Shown: positions 53,291 to 61,961 of the stretch, one piece after another
Layout: the number at the start of each line of letters is the position of its first letter
Numbering within the stretch: the stretch's first letter is position 1
Origin: CAZOVB01 sp046541415
Lineage (GTDB): Bacteria > Planctomycetota > Phycisphaerae > SM23-33
Direction of reading: 5' to 3'
DNA length: 64,000 bases
Assembly (NCBI GenBank): GCA_046541415.1
Contig: JBKHDI010000001.1
Span: 1 to 64,000 of the forward strand
The notes under the pieces: generated by a model
Told to the model about the DNA's origin: nothing
The model's input: the letters and a program-made list of their open reading frames with translations, nothing else
Databases searched by the model: none
Program-made: the position numbers and the translations under genes

Positions 53291-54802
53291 ATGAGTTTGT
53301 CGAAAATCCTGTTATCTGCCTTTGCCGCTGCCCTCGTCGTCGGCTGTGTCGGTCAGCCATATCCGGCGCCGCCGAGAACGGTCCGCCAACTCCAGGCCGA
53401 CCAGCGCCGCCGGGCCGGCGGGTACCCAGCCCACACGGTCCTGCTGCACAACGCCCAGCGCGTGCTCGATCCAGCCCTGCCGACGGCAGGCCGCGTCGAG
53501 TCCGTCGAAGTGCTCAAGGCGATGACGGTCAACCAGCGCGAGATTCTCGCGCAGTTGGCCTCGCTGCTGGAAGACGAAAAGACGCCCGATCCTCTGCGGA
53601 AGGCCGTGCTGGACCTGCTGATCAGCCAGGATTACCCGGGCCTGGCCGGCCACATCGTCAATATCCTCCCGAAGCTCGATCCGTCCGGGCCCATGCGCAA
53701 GAACCTGCTGGACTGGCTGGCCCGTCATGGCGAACCCAGCGTACTGGCAGAAGTCGTCCAGGCCTGGGCCCGCCAGGAAGGGCCCGACTCCCCGGCCGAG
53801 CAGGGCTACAGGAACCTGGTGGCCCGACTCTCGAAGATCAGCTGGGACGAGGCCCTGCTCGGTGCGATCAACGACGAGGGCTTCCTGGCCAAGGGCTCGG
53901 CCCTGGAGATCCTCGCCGACCGCATCCACCCCAGTCAACTGGCTGGGCGCATCCGACGCCTGCCCTCCAGGACCCAGGCGGTGGCCGCAATGCAGGCATT
54001 TGACAAGATGTTCGACTACCTGCCCCACACGGCTGAGCAGCTCCTGGCGGTCGCCCAGTTGCACCTGTCTCACAGGGCCGCGATGGACGACGCCCGGAAA
54101 CTCTACCTGAAGTGGAAGCAGCGGGACGGCTACCAGTTCGCCATCGAGGACTTTCACCTGCTGGCCCACCTGGCGACCGATCCGCTGCGCCCCGACGCGC
54201 CGCGCGACCAAGTGCTGCTCAGCCTCGGCCAGGCCACCCGCGGGCGGAAACACGTTTCCCACCTGCCGGACAGCCGTGGCAAGGAGGTCGAAAACAACTT
54301 CTGGCAGGACGCCGAAGGTCTCAGCACGGCCGAGGTCTGGACGCTCTACCTGCTCAACGAGCTGCTGAGCAACCCGGTCAACCAGGCCCAACTGTACCTG
54401 ACGGCACGCGACGACTGGCGCGACAAGCAGCAGGTCTACGGCGGGCTGATCCGCTACGTCCACGGCCGGGCCGCCACACGCGACGTGCGACGAGGCTCGG
54501 CAGGGGGAGCCATCGCCTACCGCTACCCCAACCAGCCCGACGCGCGGAACAACGCCATCTACGTTCCCGACAGCCAGGCCCAACGCGACGCGCGCGACAG
54601 CCTCTGCTGGTACTTTCCCAACTTCCAGGAGATGAACAACGCCCACCGTGCAGGGCCCGATAAGTCGCTGCTGGAGACAGCCCGCCAGCACGGCAGGCGC
54701 GGATTGGTGGTCACGTCCCTGAACGGCCAGCGCTTCTCAGCGCATTACTTCACGCTGGACGGGAAGGTCATCTCGCTGGGCGTCTTGCCGTTCCGACGCT
54801 AA
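53291..54802 (+). CDS. Helical-repeat lipoprotein of unknown function
   Basis: A 503-residue lipoprotein with lipobox VVGC (Cys19). Residues about 80-300 are mostly helical with HEAT-like segments (PDPLRKAVLDLLISQDYPGLAGHIVN). The C-terminal 150 residues contain QVYGGLIRYVHGRAATRDVRRGSAGGAIAYRYPNQPD, which I cannot place. It may be a surface-exposed scaffold. It overlaps the convergent DUF151 gene by four bases at its 3' end. No close family recognised. Confidence 0.6.
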   Translation: MSLSKILLSAFAAALVVGCVGQPYPAPPRTVRQLQADQRRRAGGYPAHTVLLHNAQRVLDPALPTAGRVESVEVLKAMTVNQREILAQLASLLEDEKTPDPLRKAVLDLLISQDYPGLAGHIVNILPKLDPSGPMRKNLLDWLARHGEPSVLAEVVQAWARQEGPDSPAEQGYRNLVARLSKISWDEALLGAINDEGFLAKGSALEILADRIHPSQLAGRIRRLPSRTQAVAAMQAFDKMFDYLPHTAEQLLAVAQLHLSHRAAMDDARKLYLKWKQRDGYQFAIEDFHLLAHLATDPLRPDAPRDQVLLSLGQATRGRKHVSHLPDSRGKEVENNFWQDAEGLSTAEVWTLYLLNELLSNPVNQAQLYLTARDDWRDKQQVYGGLIRYVHGRAATRDVRRGSAGGAIAYRYPNQPDARNNAIYVPDSQAQRDARDSLCWYFPNFQEMNNAHRAGPDKSLLETARQHGRRGLVVTSLNGQRFSAHYFTLDGKVISLGVLPFRR

Positions 54803-55401
54803 CCGTGTTTGCGGAGGACGCGTTCGATCGCGTCATATTCGGCCCGGAACTCTTCGAGCTTCCGGCGGATCTCGTTGGCTTCGTCGGCATCGGCCTGGCC
54901 GATGAGGTCCTCATCCGACAGGAAAGACTCGAGCATGCGGATCTTCTCGCCGACGTAGTCCCGCCGGCGTCGCAACAGTTCGAGGCGTTCCTCGGCGGTG
55001 GTCGGTTCGTTCAGCACGTTGCGGAAGACCTGCTCGGAGACGTAGAAGGGCACGTCCATGCCGACGCCCAGTGCGATTGCGTCGGAGGGCCTGGCATCGA
55101 CTTCCACCAGCCGACCGTTCTGGCGAATGTACAGCGTTGCGAAAAACGTCGCATCGCGCAGATCGCTGACTACAACCTTCTCCACCTCGCCGCCCATCTG
55201 TTCGATGACATTGGCCAGCAGTTGGTGGGTCAGTGGGCGGGGTGTCTGAATGCCCTTGATCCGGCGGTCGATGGCCAGGGCCTCGGCAATGCCGATCATG
55301 ATCGGGAAGCTCCGCTGGCCGTCCTTTTCCTTCAGGAAGATCACCTGCTCTTCGCCAAGCTCGGTGATCAGGATCCTGGATAGCTCAACCGGTACGTCCA
55401 T
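54799..55401 (-). CDS. DUF151 bifunctional-nuclease family protein
   Basis: A 200-residue protein. Residues 1-135 are a DUF151 (bifunctional nuclease) domain: FPIMIGIAEALAIDRRIKGI, RPLTHQLLANVIEQMGG and VDARPSDAIALGVG are conserved. The C-terminal 65 residues form a charged coiled coil (ERLELLRRRRDYVGEKIRML) where some relatives carry a UVR motif. Plant and Mycobacterium homologues have been reported to bind or degrade nucleic acid, but the role in bacteria is unsettled. GAAGGGAAAGG precedes the start. Confidence 0.85.
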   Translation of the reverse strand: MDVPVELSRILITELGEEQVIFLKEKDGQRSFPIMIGIAEALAIDRRIKGIQTPRPLTHQLLANVIEQMGGEVEKVVVSDLRDATFFATLYIRQNGRLVEVDARPSDAIALGVGMDVPFYVSEQVFRNVLNEPTTAEERLELLRRRRDYVGEKIRMLESFLSDEDLIGQADADEANEIRRKLEEFRAEYDAIERVLRKHG

Positions 55402-55441
55402 GGCCTGGCCTTTCCCTTCGGGATGAATATGCGACTACTGC

Positions 55442-55471
55442 ATTGTACGCGCCCAAAGTCGAGGACCGCAA
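55442..55471 (-). promoter_or_regulatory. Candidate promoter of the DUF151 gene
   Basis: On the minus strand TTGCGG (55471-55466) and TACAAT (55447-55442) with an 18-base spacer, about 40 bases before the start codon. Confidence 0.35.
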
Positions 55472-55483
55472 GGATCGCGATGC

Positions 55484-58432
55484 TCAGGCGAGGCTTTCCA
55501 GGGACGCGTTGACCTGCTCGAGTTCGGCCTGCAGCTGGTCAAGCCGGTCGCGCTCGCGCTGGACCACCTCGGCCGGGGCTCGGTTGACGAAGTTCTCGTT
55601 GGCCAGCTTGCCGCGGACACCTTCGATCCCGTCGCTGAGCGTCTGGGCCTGCTTGGTCAGTCGCATTTTCTCGGCCTCGACGTCGATAATCCCCAGCAGG
55701 TAGGCCTTGATCGATCCGGTCGAGACGGCTGCAGCCCCCGAGGGCTGTTCGACGTGCTCATCGGCCAAAGAAGTCTCTCCCAGCACGGCGATGGACTGGA
55801 GCATCTCCAGGTTGGCTTCGATGACGCTGCGCGGCGGACCCTCGGCGAGGAAGATTGCATCGATCGGCTGTCGCGGCGGGACGTTGTGCGTGCCGCGGAC
55901 GTTGCGGATTTCCCGGACGAGGTTGGCGAGCATCTCGAAGTCCTTCTCGGCCGTGGCGTCGATGGCGTCCTGGTCGATCTGGGGCCAGGGGGCCCGGACC
56001 AGCAGAGCCGAGGCCTCCTGCCCGCCGGGGCCTCGCGTGGCAACCTGCTGGTTAAGCCTCTGCCAGATCGCCTCGGTCAGGTAGGGCGCCACCGGGTGCA
56101 GCAGGCGGAGGATCACGTCGAGGCACCAGGCGAGCACGGCCCGGGGCTGGTCCTGGCCGGCGTTGATGCGTCCCTTGGCGATTTCCAGGTACCAGTCGCA
56201 GAACTCGTCCCAGACGAAGTGGTAGAGCAGATCGGCCACGGCGTTGTACTGGTAGGTATCGACCGCGCGGGTCAGCTCGTGGATGGTGCGATTCAGGCGG
56301 CTGAGTACCCACCGATCGGCCAGGCTGGCCGAGGCGTCAATCGACTCGAAGGCCGGCACGGAATCGCCCAGGTTCAGCATCGCAAACCGCGAGGCGTTCC
56401 AGAGCTTGTTGCAGAAGTTCCGCCCGATGTCGAACTTCTCGGAGCTGTTGACCTCGCGTCCGTCGGGCAGGGTGATGGCCTTGACGGGCATGCGGACGTC
56501 CTGGGTCTGCGTGGTCATCGAGCAGAGGGTAAACCGCATCGCGTCGGCACCGTGGGAGTCGATGACCACCAGCGGGTCGATGCCGTTGCCCAGCGTCTTG
56601 GACATTTTGCGGCCCTGGCCGTCCTGGATCATCGCGTGAATGAACACGTCGGAGAAGGGGATATCGCCCAGGCAATACTGGCCCATCATGACCATCCGGC
56701 TGACCCAGAGTGTGATGATCTCGCGGGCGGTGCAGAGCACGTTGCCTGGATACCACGTCTTCAGCGCGTCGGTCTGCTCGGGCCAGCCCAGCGTGCTGAA
56801 CGGCCAGAGTGCCGAGGAAAACCATGTGTCCAGCACGTCGGGGTCTCTCTGGAAACCTTGTTTTTCGAAATACTCTTCTGCTCTTACGTCATTGGGCCCA
56901 ACACACAGATACCAGAACGTTTCACCATCTTCACTTCCTTGAACAACAGGATATTTCCCGATGGGGAACTCGACCCAGGCCACAGTACCACTGTCAATGG
57001 AATCAATCTTTACGCCCGAAACAGGAACCTTCGCCTTCCAGATGGGGATCTGGTGGCCCCACCAGAGCTGGCGGCTGATGGGCCAGTCGCGGAGGTTTTC
57101 CAGCCAGGTTCGATAGTTGTTGCTGTAGCGCTCGGGGATGAATCGCAGTTCACCGTCCAGCAGGGGCCTCAGGGCCAGACCTGCCAGCGAGTTGTTCGGA
57201 ACGTCGGTCCCTTCGATCAGGCCGGTGTCGTCGAGTTTCTCGATCGGCTGTTTGACGGCCACGTACCACTGGTCCGACAGGTAGGGCTCGATCGGCACGT
57301 GCGAGCGGTAGCTGTGTCCGACTTCGTGTGTGTAGTCGACGACCTTCTCCAGCAGGTCCTCGCTGCGGAACCACTCGACAATGGCCGCCCGCGCCTCGAA
57401 CCGGTCCATGCCCAGGAACTGTTCGGCGTCGCTGCCGGCTGCGTCCGGCCAGCCGTACTGGTCGCTGATCGACCCGTCCGGGGCCATCACGTTGATGATC
57501 TCCAGGTCGTGTCGCTGGCCGATCAGCCAGTCGTTCGGGTCGTGGGCGGGGGTGACCTTCAGGAACCCTGTCGAGAACCGCGCCTTCTCGTCCTCGGCCT
57601 CCGGATCGGGCAGGACCACGTGGTCGTCCAGGACGATCGGAATCTCCCGGCCGACCAGCGGCAGGCGGACCATCTTGCCGCCCAGCGCCTCGGCCCGCGG
57701 GTCGGAGGGGTTCATTGCCACGGCGGTGTCGCCGAGCATCGTTTCCGGCCGCGTCGTGGCCACGGTGACGTGGCTGACCGTCCGACCATCGATTTCCACC
57801 GGCTCGACCAGCGGGTACATCAGATACCAGAAGTGTCCGTCGACGCTCTCGTGTTCGACTTCGTCGTCGGCCAGGACGGTCTGCGTGGCCGGGTCCCAGT
57901 TGACCAGCCGCTTGCCGCGATAGATCAACCCGTCTGCAAAGAGGCGGAAGAAGACTTCCCGGACGGCCCGGGCGCAGATCTCATCCATGGTGAACCGCGT
58001 CCGTCGCCAGTCGCAGCTGCAGCCCATCTTCTTGAGCTGGTTGAGGATCGTCGCCTCGTATTCGTCCTTCCAGGCCTGAATCCGGTCGACGAACTCATCG
58101 CGCTGGAAGTCGACGCGTTTGCGACCTTCCTCGGCAAGGATTCGCTTTTCCACGACGGTCTGGGTGGCGATGCCCGCGTGGTCGGTACCCGGCATCCAGA
58201 GGGCGTTGAGCCCGGCCATGCGCTTATAGCGGATCAGTACGTCCTGCAGCGTGTTGTTCAGGGCGTGGCCCAGGTGCAGGGCGGCGGTGACATTCGGCGG
58301 GGGAATGACGATGCAGAATCCGTTACTGCCATCCGACGGCTCGGCGTCGAAGGCTCCGGATTCATGCCACAGCCTGTAGATATCGCTCTCGACGCTGAGG
58401 GGGTCGTAGGTCTTGGCCAGTTCGGTGGTCAT
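55484..58432 (-). CDS. valS: Valyl-tRNA synthetase
   Basis: A 982-residue class I synthetase. HIGH is HLGH (53-56, in PPPNVTAALHLGHALN), KMSKS is KMSKT (609-613), and the editing domain is the stretch after TRPETMLGD. The C-terminal coiled-coil arm (about 910-982) binds tRNA. The first half is typical of ValS. Residues about 468-524, between WGHQIPIWK and DPDVLDTWFSS, are unusual in composition and encoded by a stretch with lower GC than its flanks. It follows cimA after 26 bases with no terminator, so it should be controlled by the attenuator upstream of cimA. Confidence 0.95.
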   Translation of the reverse strand: MTTELAKTYDPLSVESDIYRLWHESGAFDAEPSDGSNGFCIVIPPPNVTAALHLGHALNNTLQDVLIRYKRMAGLNALWMPGTDHAGIATQTVVEKRILAEEGRKRVDFQRDEFVDRIQAWKDEYEATILNQLKKMGCSCDWRRTRFTMDEICARAVREVFFRLFADGLIYRGKRLVNWDPATQTVLADDEVEHESVDGHFWYLMYPLVEPVEIDGRTVSHVTVATTRPETMLGDTAVAMNPSDPRAEALGGKMVRLPLVGREIPIVLDDHVVLPDPEAEDEKARFSTGFLKVTPAHDPNDWLIGQRHDLEIINVMAPDGSISDQYGWPDAAGSDAEQFLGMDRFEARAAIVEWFRSEDLLEKVVDYTHEVGHSYRSHVPIEPYLSDQWYVAVKQPIEKLDDTGLIEGTDVPNNSLAGLALRPLLDGELRFIPERYSNNYRTWLENLRDWPISRQLWWGHQIPIWKAKVPVSGVKIDSIDSGTVAWVEFPIGKYPVVQGSEDGETFWYLCVGPNDVRAEEYFEKQGFQRDPDVLDTWFSSALWPFSTLGWPEQTDALKTWYPGNVLCTAREIITLWVSRMVMMGQYCLGDIPFSDVFIHAMIQDGQGRKMSKTLGNGIDPLVVIDSHGADAMRFTLCSMTTQTQDVRMPVKAITLPDGREVNSSEKFDIGRNFCNKLWNASRFAMLNLGDSVPAFESIDASASLADRWVLSRLNRTIHELTRAVDTYQYNAVADLLYHFVWDEFCDWYLEIAKGRINAGQDQPRAVLAWCLDVILRLLHPVAPYLTEAIWQRLNQQVATRGPGGQEASALLVRAPWPQIDQDAIDATAEKDFEMLANLVREIRNVRGTHNVPPRQPIDAIFLAEGPPRSVIEANLEMLQSIAVLGETSLADEHVEQPSGAAAVSTGSIKAYLLGIIDVEAEKMRLTKQAQTLSDGIEGVRGKLANENFVNRAPAEVVQRERDRLDQLQAELEQVNASLESLA

Positions 58433-58458
58433 AGCAGTGTCTCGGTCGCAGGGACTTC

Positions 58459-60057
58459 TCAGTCGTTGGTTTCATTGGAGAGAATCAAGAATTCGATCGC
58501 ATCGACCAGGGCCTTCCAGGACGCGTCGATGATATTGTCACTGACGCCGACGGTCCCGAAGAACGCCTTGCCCTCCTCGTCGTGCCATTCGATCACAACG
58601 CGGACTTTCGCAGCCGTCTCGGCGGCGGTGTTGACCACGCGAACCTTGTAGTCGGCCAGGTGCAGCTTGCCCAGGGCCGGGAAGTGGTCCGCCAGGGCGG
58701 CCGCCAGGGCCCGGTAGAGCGAGTCGACGGGACCTTCGCCTTCGGAGACGGTGTGCTCGATCTTGCCGTTGACCTCGATCTTCACCGTCGCCTCGGTATT
58801 CGGCTCGCCCCCGTCGCGACGCAGGATCGTGCAGCGGTAGTGGTCCAGCTTCCAGAGTTGGCGATACCAGTCGCCGCCGAGGGTCCGGCGGATGAGCATC
58901 TCGAAGCTGCCCTCGGCCGCCTCGAACTGGTAGCCCTGGTTCTCCAGTTCCATCACGGCCCGGAGTACCTTGCGCTGGGCTTCCTTGTCGTCGCCGATGT
59001 GGAACTTCTCCGGCGCCGCAGCCGAGATGTTGCTGACGCCCGACAATTCGGAAACAAGGACGCGCCTGCTGTTGCCCACCAGCGACGGGTCCATGTGCTC
59101 ATAGGAATGCACGTTCCGCTGGACGGCGTGGACGTGCATGCCGCCCTTGTGGGCAAAGGCAGCCAGGCCCACAAAGGGCTGATTGTCGCGGAAGTTCATG
59201 TTGGCTACTTCGTATACGAAGCGGCTGATCTCGGTCAGGTGCGACAGGGCGCCATCGGCCAGGACGTCGTAATCGTATTTCAAGGCCAGGTTGGCTGCCA
59301 CGGCTGTCAGGTCCGCATTGCCGCATCGCTCGCCGATGCCGTTGATCGTTCCTTGCACGTGGTGGGCACCGTGGCGGACGGCGACGATCGAATTGGCCGT
59401 GGCCAGGTCGCCGTCGTTATGGCAGTGGATGCCGATCTTCGCATCGGGCAAGGCGTTCTTCAGGGCCTCGATCGCCTCGGCGACGGTTTCCGGCAGGGAT
59501 CCGCCGTTGGTATCGCAGAGGACCAGTCGCCCGGCCCCGGCCTCGTGGGCGGCACGCAGGGTCCGGATCGCGTACTCGGGATTGGCCTTGTAGCCGTCGA
59601 AGAAGTGCTCGGCGTCGTAGATCATCTCACGGTCGTGGTCGACCATGAGCTTCACCGAGTCGGCGATCATCGCCAGGTTTTCCTCTTCGCTGACGCGGAG
59701 GACTTCATGTACGTGCAGGTCCCAGGTCTTGCCGACGATGGTCACGACGGGCGCCTCGCTGGCCAGCAGGGCCTTCATACCCGTATCGTCGGCTGCGGCG
59801 ATGTTCTTGCGCCGCGTCATGCCGAAGGCGGTGATCTTCGCGTGGGCGAAGTCCTTCCTGGCTGCCTGTCTGAAGAAGGCTTCGTCCTTGGGGTTGCTCA
59901 GCGGATAGCCGCCCTCGATGTAGTCGACCCCGAGCTTGTCCAGCTCGGCGGCGATCAGGAGTTTGTCTTCCAGCGAGAGGCTCACGCCAAGGGCCTGCGT
60001 GCCGTCACGCAGGGTGGTGTCATAGATTTCAACGCGTTGTTTCTGTGTGGTGTTCAT
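58459..60057 (-). CDS. cimA: Citramalate synthase
   Basis: A 532-residue alpha-isopropylmalate-synthase-family enzyme. YDTTLRDGTQALGVSLS binds the metal and 2-oxo acid, HCHNDGDLATANS carries the HxH metal ligands, and the C-terminal LeuA dimer/regulatory domain (about 400-532) is present. The long form with this N-terminus is the CimA type, joining pyruvate and acetyl-CoA to make citramalate for threonine-independent isoleucine synthesis. LeuA and homocitrate synthase are less likely. It is the first structural gene behind a consensus promoter, leader peptide and terminator, with valS next. Confidence 0.92.
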   Translation of the reverse strand: MNTTQKQRVEIYDTTLRDGTQALGVSLSLEDKLLIAAELDKLGVDYIEGGYPLSNPKDEAFFRQAARKDFAHAKITAFGMTRRKNIAAADDTGMKALLASEAPVVTIVGKTWDLHVHEVLRVSEEENLAMIADSVKLMVDHDREMIYDAEHFFDGYKANPEYAIRTLRAAHEAGAGRLVLCDTNGGSLPETVAEAIEALKNALPDAKIGIHCHNDGDLATANSIVAVRHGAHHVQGTINGIGERCGNADLTAVAANLALKYDYDVLADGALSHLTEISRFVYEVANMNFRDNQPFVGLAAFAHKGGMHVHAVQRNVHSYEHMDPSLVGNSRRVLVSELSGVSNISAAAPEKFHIGDDKEAQRKVLRAVMELENQGYQFEAAEGSFEMLIRRTLGGDWYRQLWKLDHYRCTILRRDGGEPNTEATVKIEVNGKIEHTVSEGEGPVDSLYRALAAALADHFPALGKLHLADYKVRVVNTAAETAAKVRVVIEWHDEEGKAFFGTVGVSDNIIDASWKALVDAIEFLILSNETND

Positions 60058-60108
60058 GGGTCTGGCCCGTAAGGTTCAGGGGAGTTGAGTCGGGGCGATC
60101 AGGGAATG

Positions 60109-60143
60109 AAAAAGCCCTGAAGACATTCAGCGCTCCAGGGCTT
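60109..60143 (-). terminator. Attenuator terminator upstream of cimA
   Basis: On the minus strand AAGCCCTG (60143-60136) pairs with CAGGGCTT (60119-60112), and the transcript continues with a five-T tract (60113-60109). It sits between the leader peptide stop codon and the cimA start, about 52 bases before cimA. An inner stem CTGAA/TTCAG can extend or compete with the main stem. Confidence 0.8.
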
Positions 60144-60174
60144 GTCGGAATCTGGCATGTCGGCCCGACTCGCC

Positions 60175-60285
60175 TCAAAGCGCACAGCGTACTACTGCTA
60201 CGGAGGAAATAATACCGGCGCGGACAGCATCCGTGCCCGCCTGGCGGGCCGAATCGAGCATCGTGCTGCAGGCTGCTGTCCGCAT
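60175..60285 (-). CDS. Leader peptide of the cimA-valS attenuator
   Basis: A 36-codon frame starting at 60285 with GAGGA about six bases upstream. Its end, IISSVAVVRCAL, has two consecutive Ile codons and three Val codons within seven codons, just before the stop at 60175. In E. coli ilv and leu operons, ribosome stalling at such codons prevents the terminator from forming. Here the stop is 31 bases before the terminator stem. The GCGCT inside the last codons can pair with AGCGC within the terminator loop, a possible antiterminator. The rest of the peptide (MRTAACSTMLDSARQ...) is unremarkable. This part of the 375-base gap 60058-60432 carries no other gene. Confidence 0.75.
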   Translation of the reverse strand: MRTAACSTMLDSARQAGTDAVRAGIISSVAVVRCAL

Positions 60286-60325
60286 GGGTTCCTCGTGCTG
60301 TGCGTAAAAAGCAAGTCCAACAAGG

Positions 60326-60353
60326 ATTATATCGCCCGGGCGGGGAGTGTCAA
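60326..60353 (-). promoter_or_regulatory. Consensus promoter of the cimA-valS operon
   Basis: On the minus strand a perfect -35 TTGACA (60353-60348) and a perfect -10 TATAAT (60331-60326) with a 16-base spacer. Transcription should begin near 60319, about 35 bases before the leader peptide start. Confidence 0.88.
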
Positions 60354-60432
60354 TCGAGGCTTTCGGTGTTTTTGCCCTCCACGTTCTGCCCGGGTTGTCT
60401 ATCATAGCCTTCTCAGCCAAGCGGGAGCGGAT

Positions 60433-60792
60433 ATGTCCGGAGAAAAAGAACAGTTCATCAGCCAGCCCATCCGTCCGGTGGGCGAGAAACTCGGAACGGC
60501 CATGATGGCCATCGGCGAGCCGGCCCTGCCGGAGGCCTTCGTCTTCCGAGGCCGGGAGTACCGCATCGAGACCATCCAGGCCAGCTGGAAGACCTCCGCC
60601 CGGGAAGGGCACAGCCGCACGGGGGAACTGTACCTGCGGCGACACTGGTACCGCGTGGCGTGCGAAGACGGCTCGATCGCGACGATCTACTGCGACCGCC
60701 AGGCCCGCAACCGCAACAAGCCAGGCCAGCGATGGTTCGTCTACTCGGCCTGCTGGGCCTCGACAGCCCCGGGAACCGAATCGATCGACTGA
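60433..60792 (+). CDS. Small protein of the DUF6504 type
   Basis: A 119-residue cytoplasmic protein. The start at 60433 has GGGAG upstream; an in-frame ATG at 60142 lies inside the cimA leader and is rejected. FVFRGREYRIETIQASWKTS, then LYLRRHWYRVACEDGSIATIYCDRQ and a final WFVYSACW suggest a small beta-barrel with aromatic residues, similar to DUF6504-type proteins. Function unknown. Its last 52 bases overlap the end of the convergent GspG-like lipoprotein gene. Confidence 0.55.
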   Translation: MSGEKEQFISQPIRPVGEKLGTAMMAIGEPALPEAFVFRGREYRIETIQASWKTSAREGHSRTGELYLRRHWYRVACEDGSIATIYCDRQARNRNKPGQRWFVYSACWASTAPGTESID

Positions 60793-61385
60793 CGCAGGTC
60801 GGGCCAGGTCAGGTCGTCGCCGGTCTGCATCTTCCCGTCAGGCCCGGCGCTGGTCAGCAGGGCGGCGAGGTAGGTTCGGCCATCCTGGCTGATCCGCACG
60901 ATCTCGTAGCCGATGGCGCTGCCCCACGGATCCTGCAGATCGGTCGGGCTGAGCACAGGTGACCAGTTGGCGGAACTGCCCGGCGCGGGAATCCGGGTCA
61001 GCACGGCCAGGCCTTCCGGGCCGCTGGGGTACCGCCCGACGATGCTGTGGTAGCGGATCAGTTCTTTGTGGATCTTGGCCATCGTCGCCATCGCCAGCTT
61101 GGTCTTCAGCCCATTCTCGGCGGCAGAATCCCCGTCACCGGGGCGGAGCGGCAGAGACAGCGGCGAATCCGTCTGCCGCTGCTCTTCGACCACATCGAAG
61201 CGATCGGCCAACTCGCGATGGGATTCGCTCTTTCTCTCGATCGGGCTGGGGGCCGCTTCATCAGGGTCCCGATCCGAGGATTCGCGCGGTTCGTAGGGAA
61301 CCGGTTCAGCGGGCGGTTGGTCCTTGCAGCCGCTTTGCGACAGGAGGGCGACAGATAGGGTGCAGACGGCCAGGAGTCTCATCAT
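60741..61385 (-). CDS. Lipoprotein with a GspG-like C-terminal domain
   Basis: A 214-residue lipoprotein (lipobox ends at the Cys of LLSQSGC, with Met at 61385 or 61382). After an acidic linker, residues about 120-214 resemble the C-terminal domain of type II secretion major pseudopilins (GspG): GRYPSGPEGLAVLTRIP, LQDPWGSAIGYEIV and SAGPDGKMQTGDDLTW, the last like the calcium-binding loop of GspG. The N-terminal methylated helix of a pilin is replaced by a lipid anchor. The start overlaps the PfpI-like gene stop as ATGA. Its function is unknown. Confidence 0.65.
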   Translation of the reverse strand: MMRLLAVCTLSVALLSQSGCKDQPPAEPVPYEPRESSDRDPDEAAPSPIERKSESHRELADRFDVVEEQRQTDSPLSLPLRPGDGDSAAENGLKTKLAMATMAKIHKELIRYHSIVGRYPSGPEGLAVLTRIPAPGSSANWSPVLSPTDLQDPWGSAIGYEIVRISQDGRTYLAALLTSAGPDGKMQTGDDLTWPDLRQSIDSVPGAVEAQQAE

Positions 61386-61900
61386 CGCAGCGCCTCGATG
61401 ACCGCCTTGGTAAACGCAGGCAGGTCGTCCGGCTTGCGGGCGGTTATCACGTTGCCGTCGACCACACATTCCTCATCGACCCAGTCGGCCCCGGCGTTGA
61501 GCATGTCGTGCTTGATCGCCAGGAAGCTCGTCGCCCGCCTGCCCTGCAGGGCGTCGGTGCAGCAGAGCATCCACCCGCCGTGGCAGATCGCTGCCAGCAG
61601 GATCTGCCCCTCGGCCGCCTGCTGAATGAAGCGAATCATCGAACGGCTGCGACGCATGAAGTCCGGACACCAGCCGCCCGGGACGATCACGCAGTGATAG
61701 TCCGCCCCGTTGACGTCCGCGGCCGAGTGCGTCGAGACGCACGGATAGCCGAGTTTCGAGGGGTACTGGGTCTCGGCCTCAGGGGCCACCAGATGCACCT
61801 CGGCCTGTTCTTCGATCAGGCGATAGTACGGGTGCCAGACCTCCATCTCCTGGTACTGCTGGTCGAGCATGATCGCGATCCGTTTGTCCTGCAGGGTCAT
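61382..61900 (-). CDS. DJ-1/PfpI family protein
   Basis: A 172-residue protein of the DJ-1/PfpI superfamily. The nucleophile elbow AAICHGGWM gives Cys106 and His107, and Glu20 lies at the place of the conserved acidic residue. Members act as glyoxalase-like or deglycase enzymes, proteases or chaperones; the exact activity is unclear. The start at 61900 is set by AAGGAG seven bases upstream; a frame to 62302 continues through the truncated sulfatase region and is rejected. It overlaps the GspG-like lipoprotein gene start. Confidence 0.85.
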   Translation of the reverse strand: MTLQDKRIAIMLDQQYQEMEVWHPYYRLIEEQAEVHLVAPEAETQYPSKLGYPCVSTHSAADVNGADYHCVIVPGGWCPDFMRRSRSMIRFIQQAAEGQILLAAICHGGWMLCCTDALQGRRATSFLAIKHDMLNAGADWVDEECVVDGNVITARKPDDLPAFTKAVIEALR

Positions 61901-61961
61901 CGGTGTCTCCTTGAAAAAGGGTACACTTATTTGTATCGAATCGTCTGGCTGATTTCCAACC

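Noticed and set aside
55754..58651. A 965-codon frame opposite valS
   Set aside because: It is fully antisense to a universally conserved gene.
60286..60645. A longer 156-codon form of the cimA leader frame
   Set aside because: It would run through the cimA promoter and the DUF6504-type gene. Only the part after the promoter, from the Met at 60285, is plausible.
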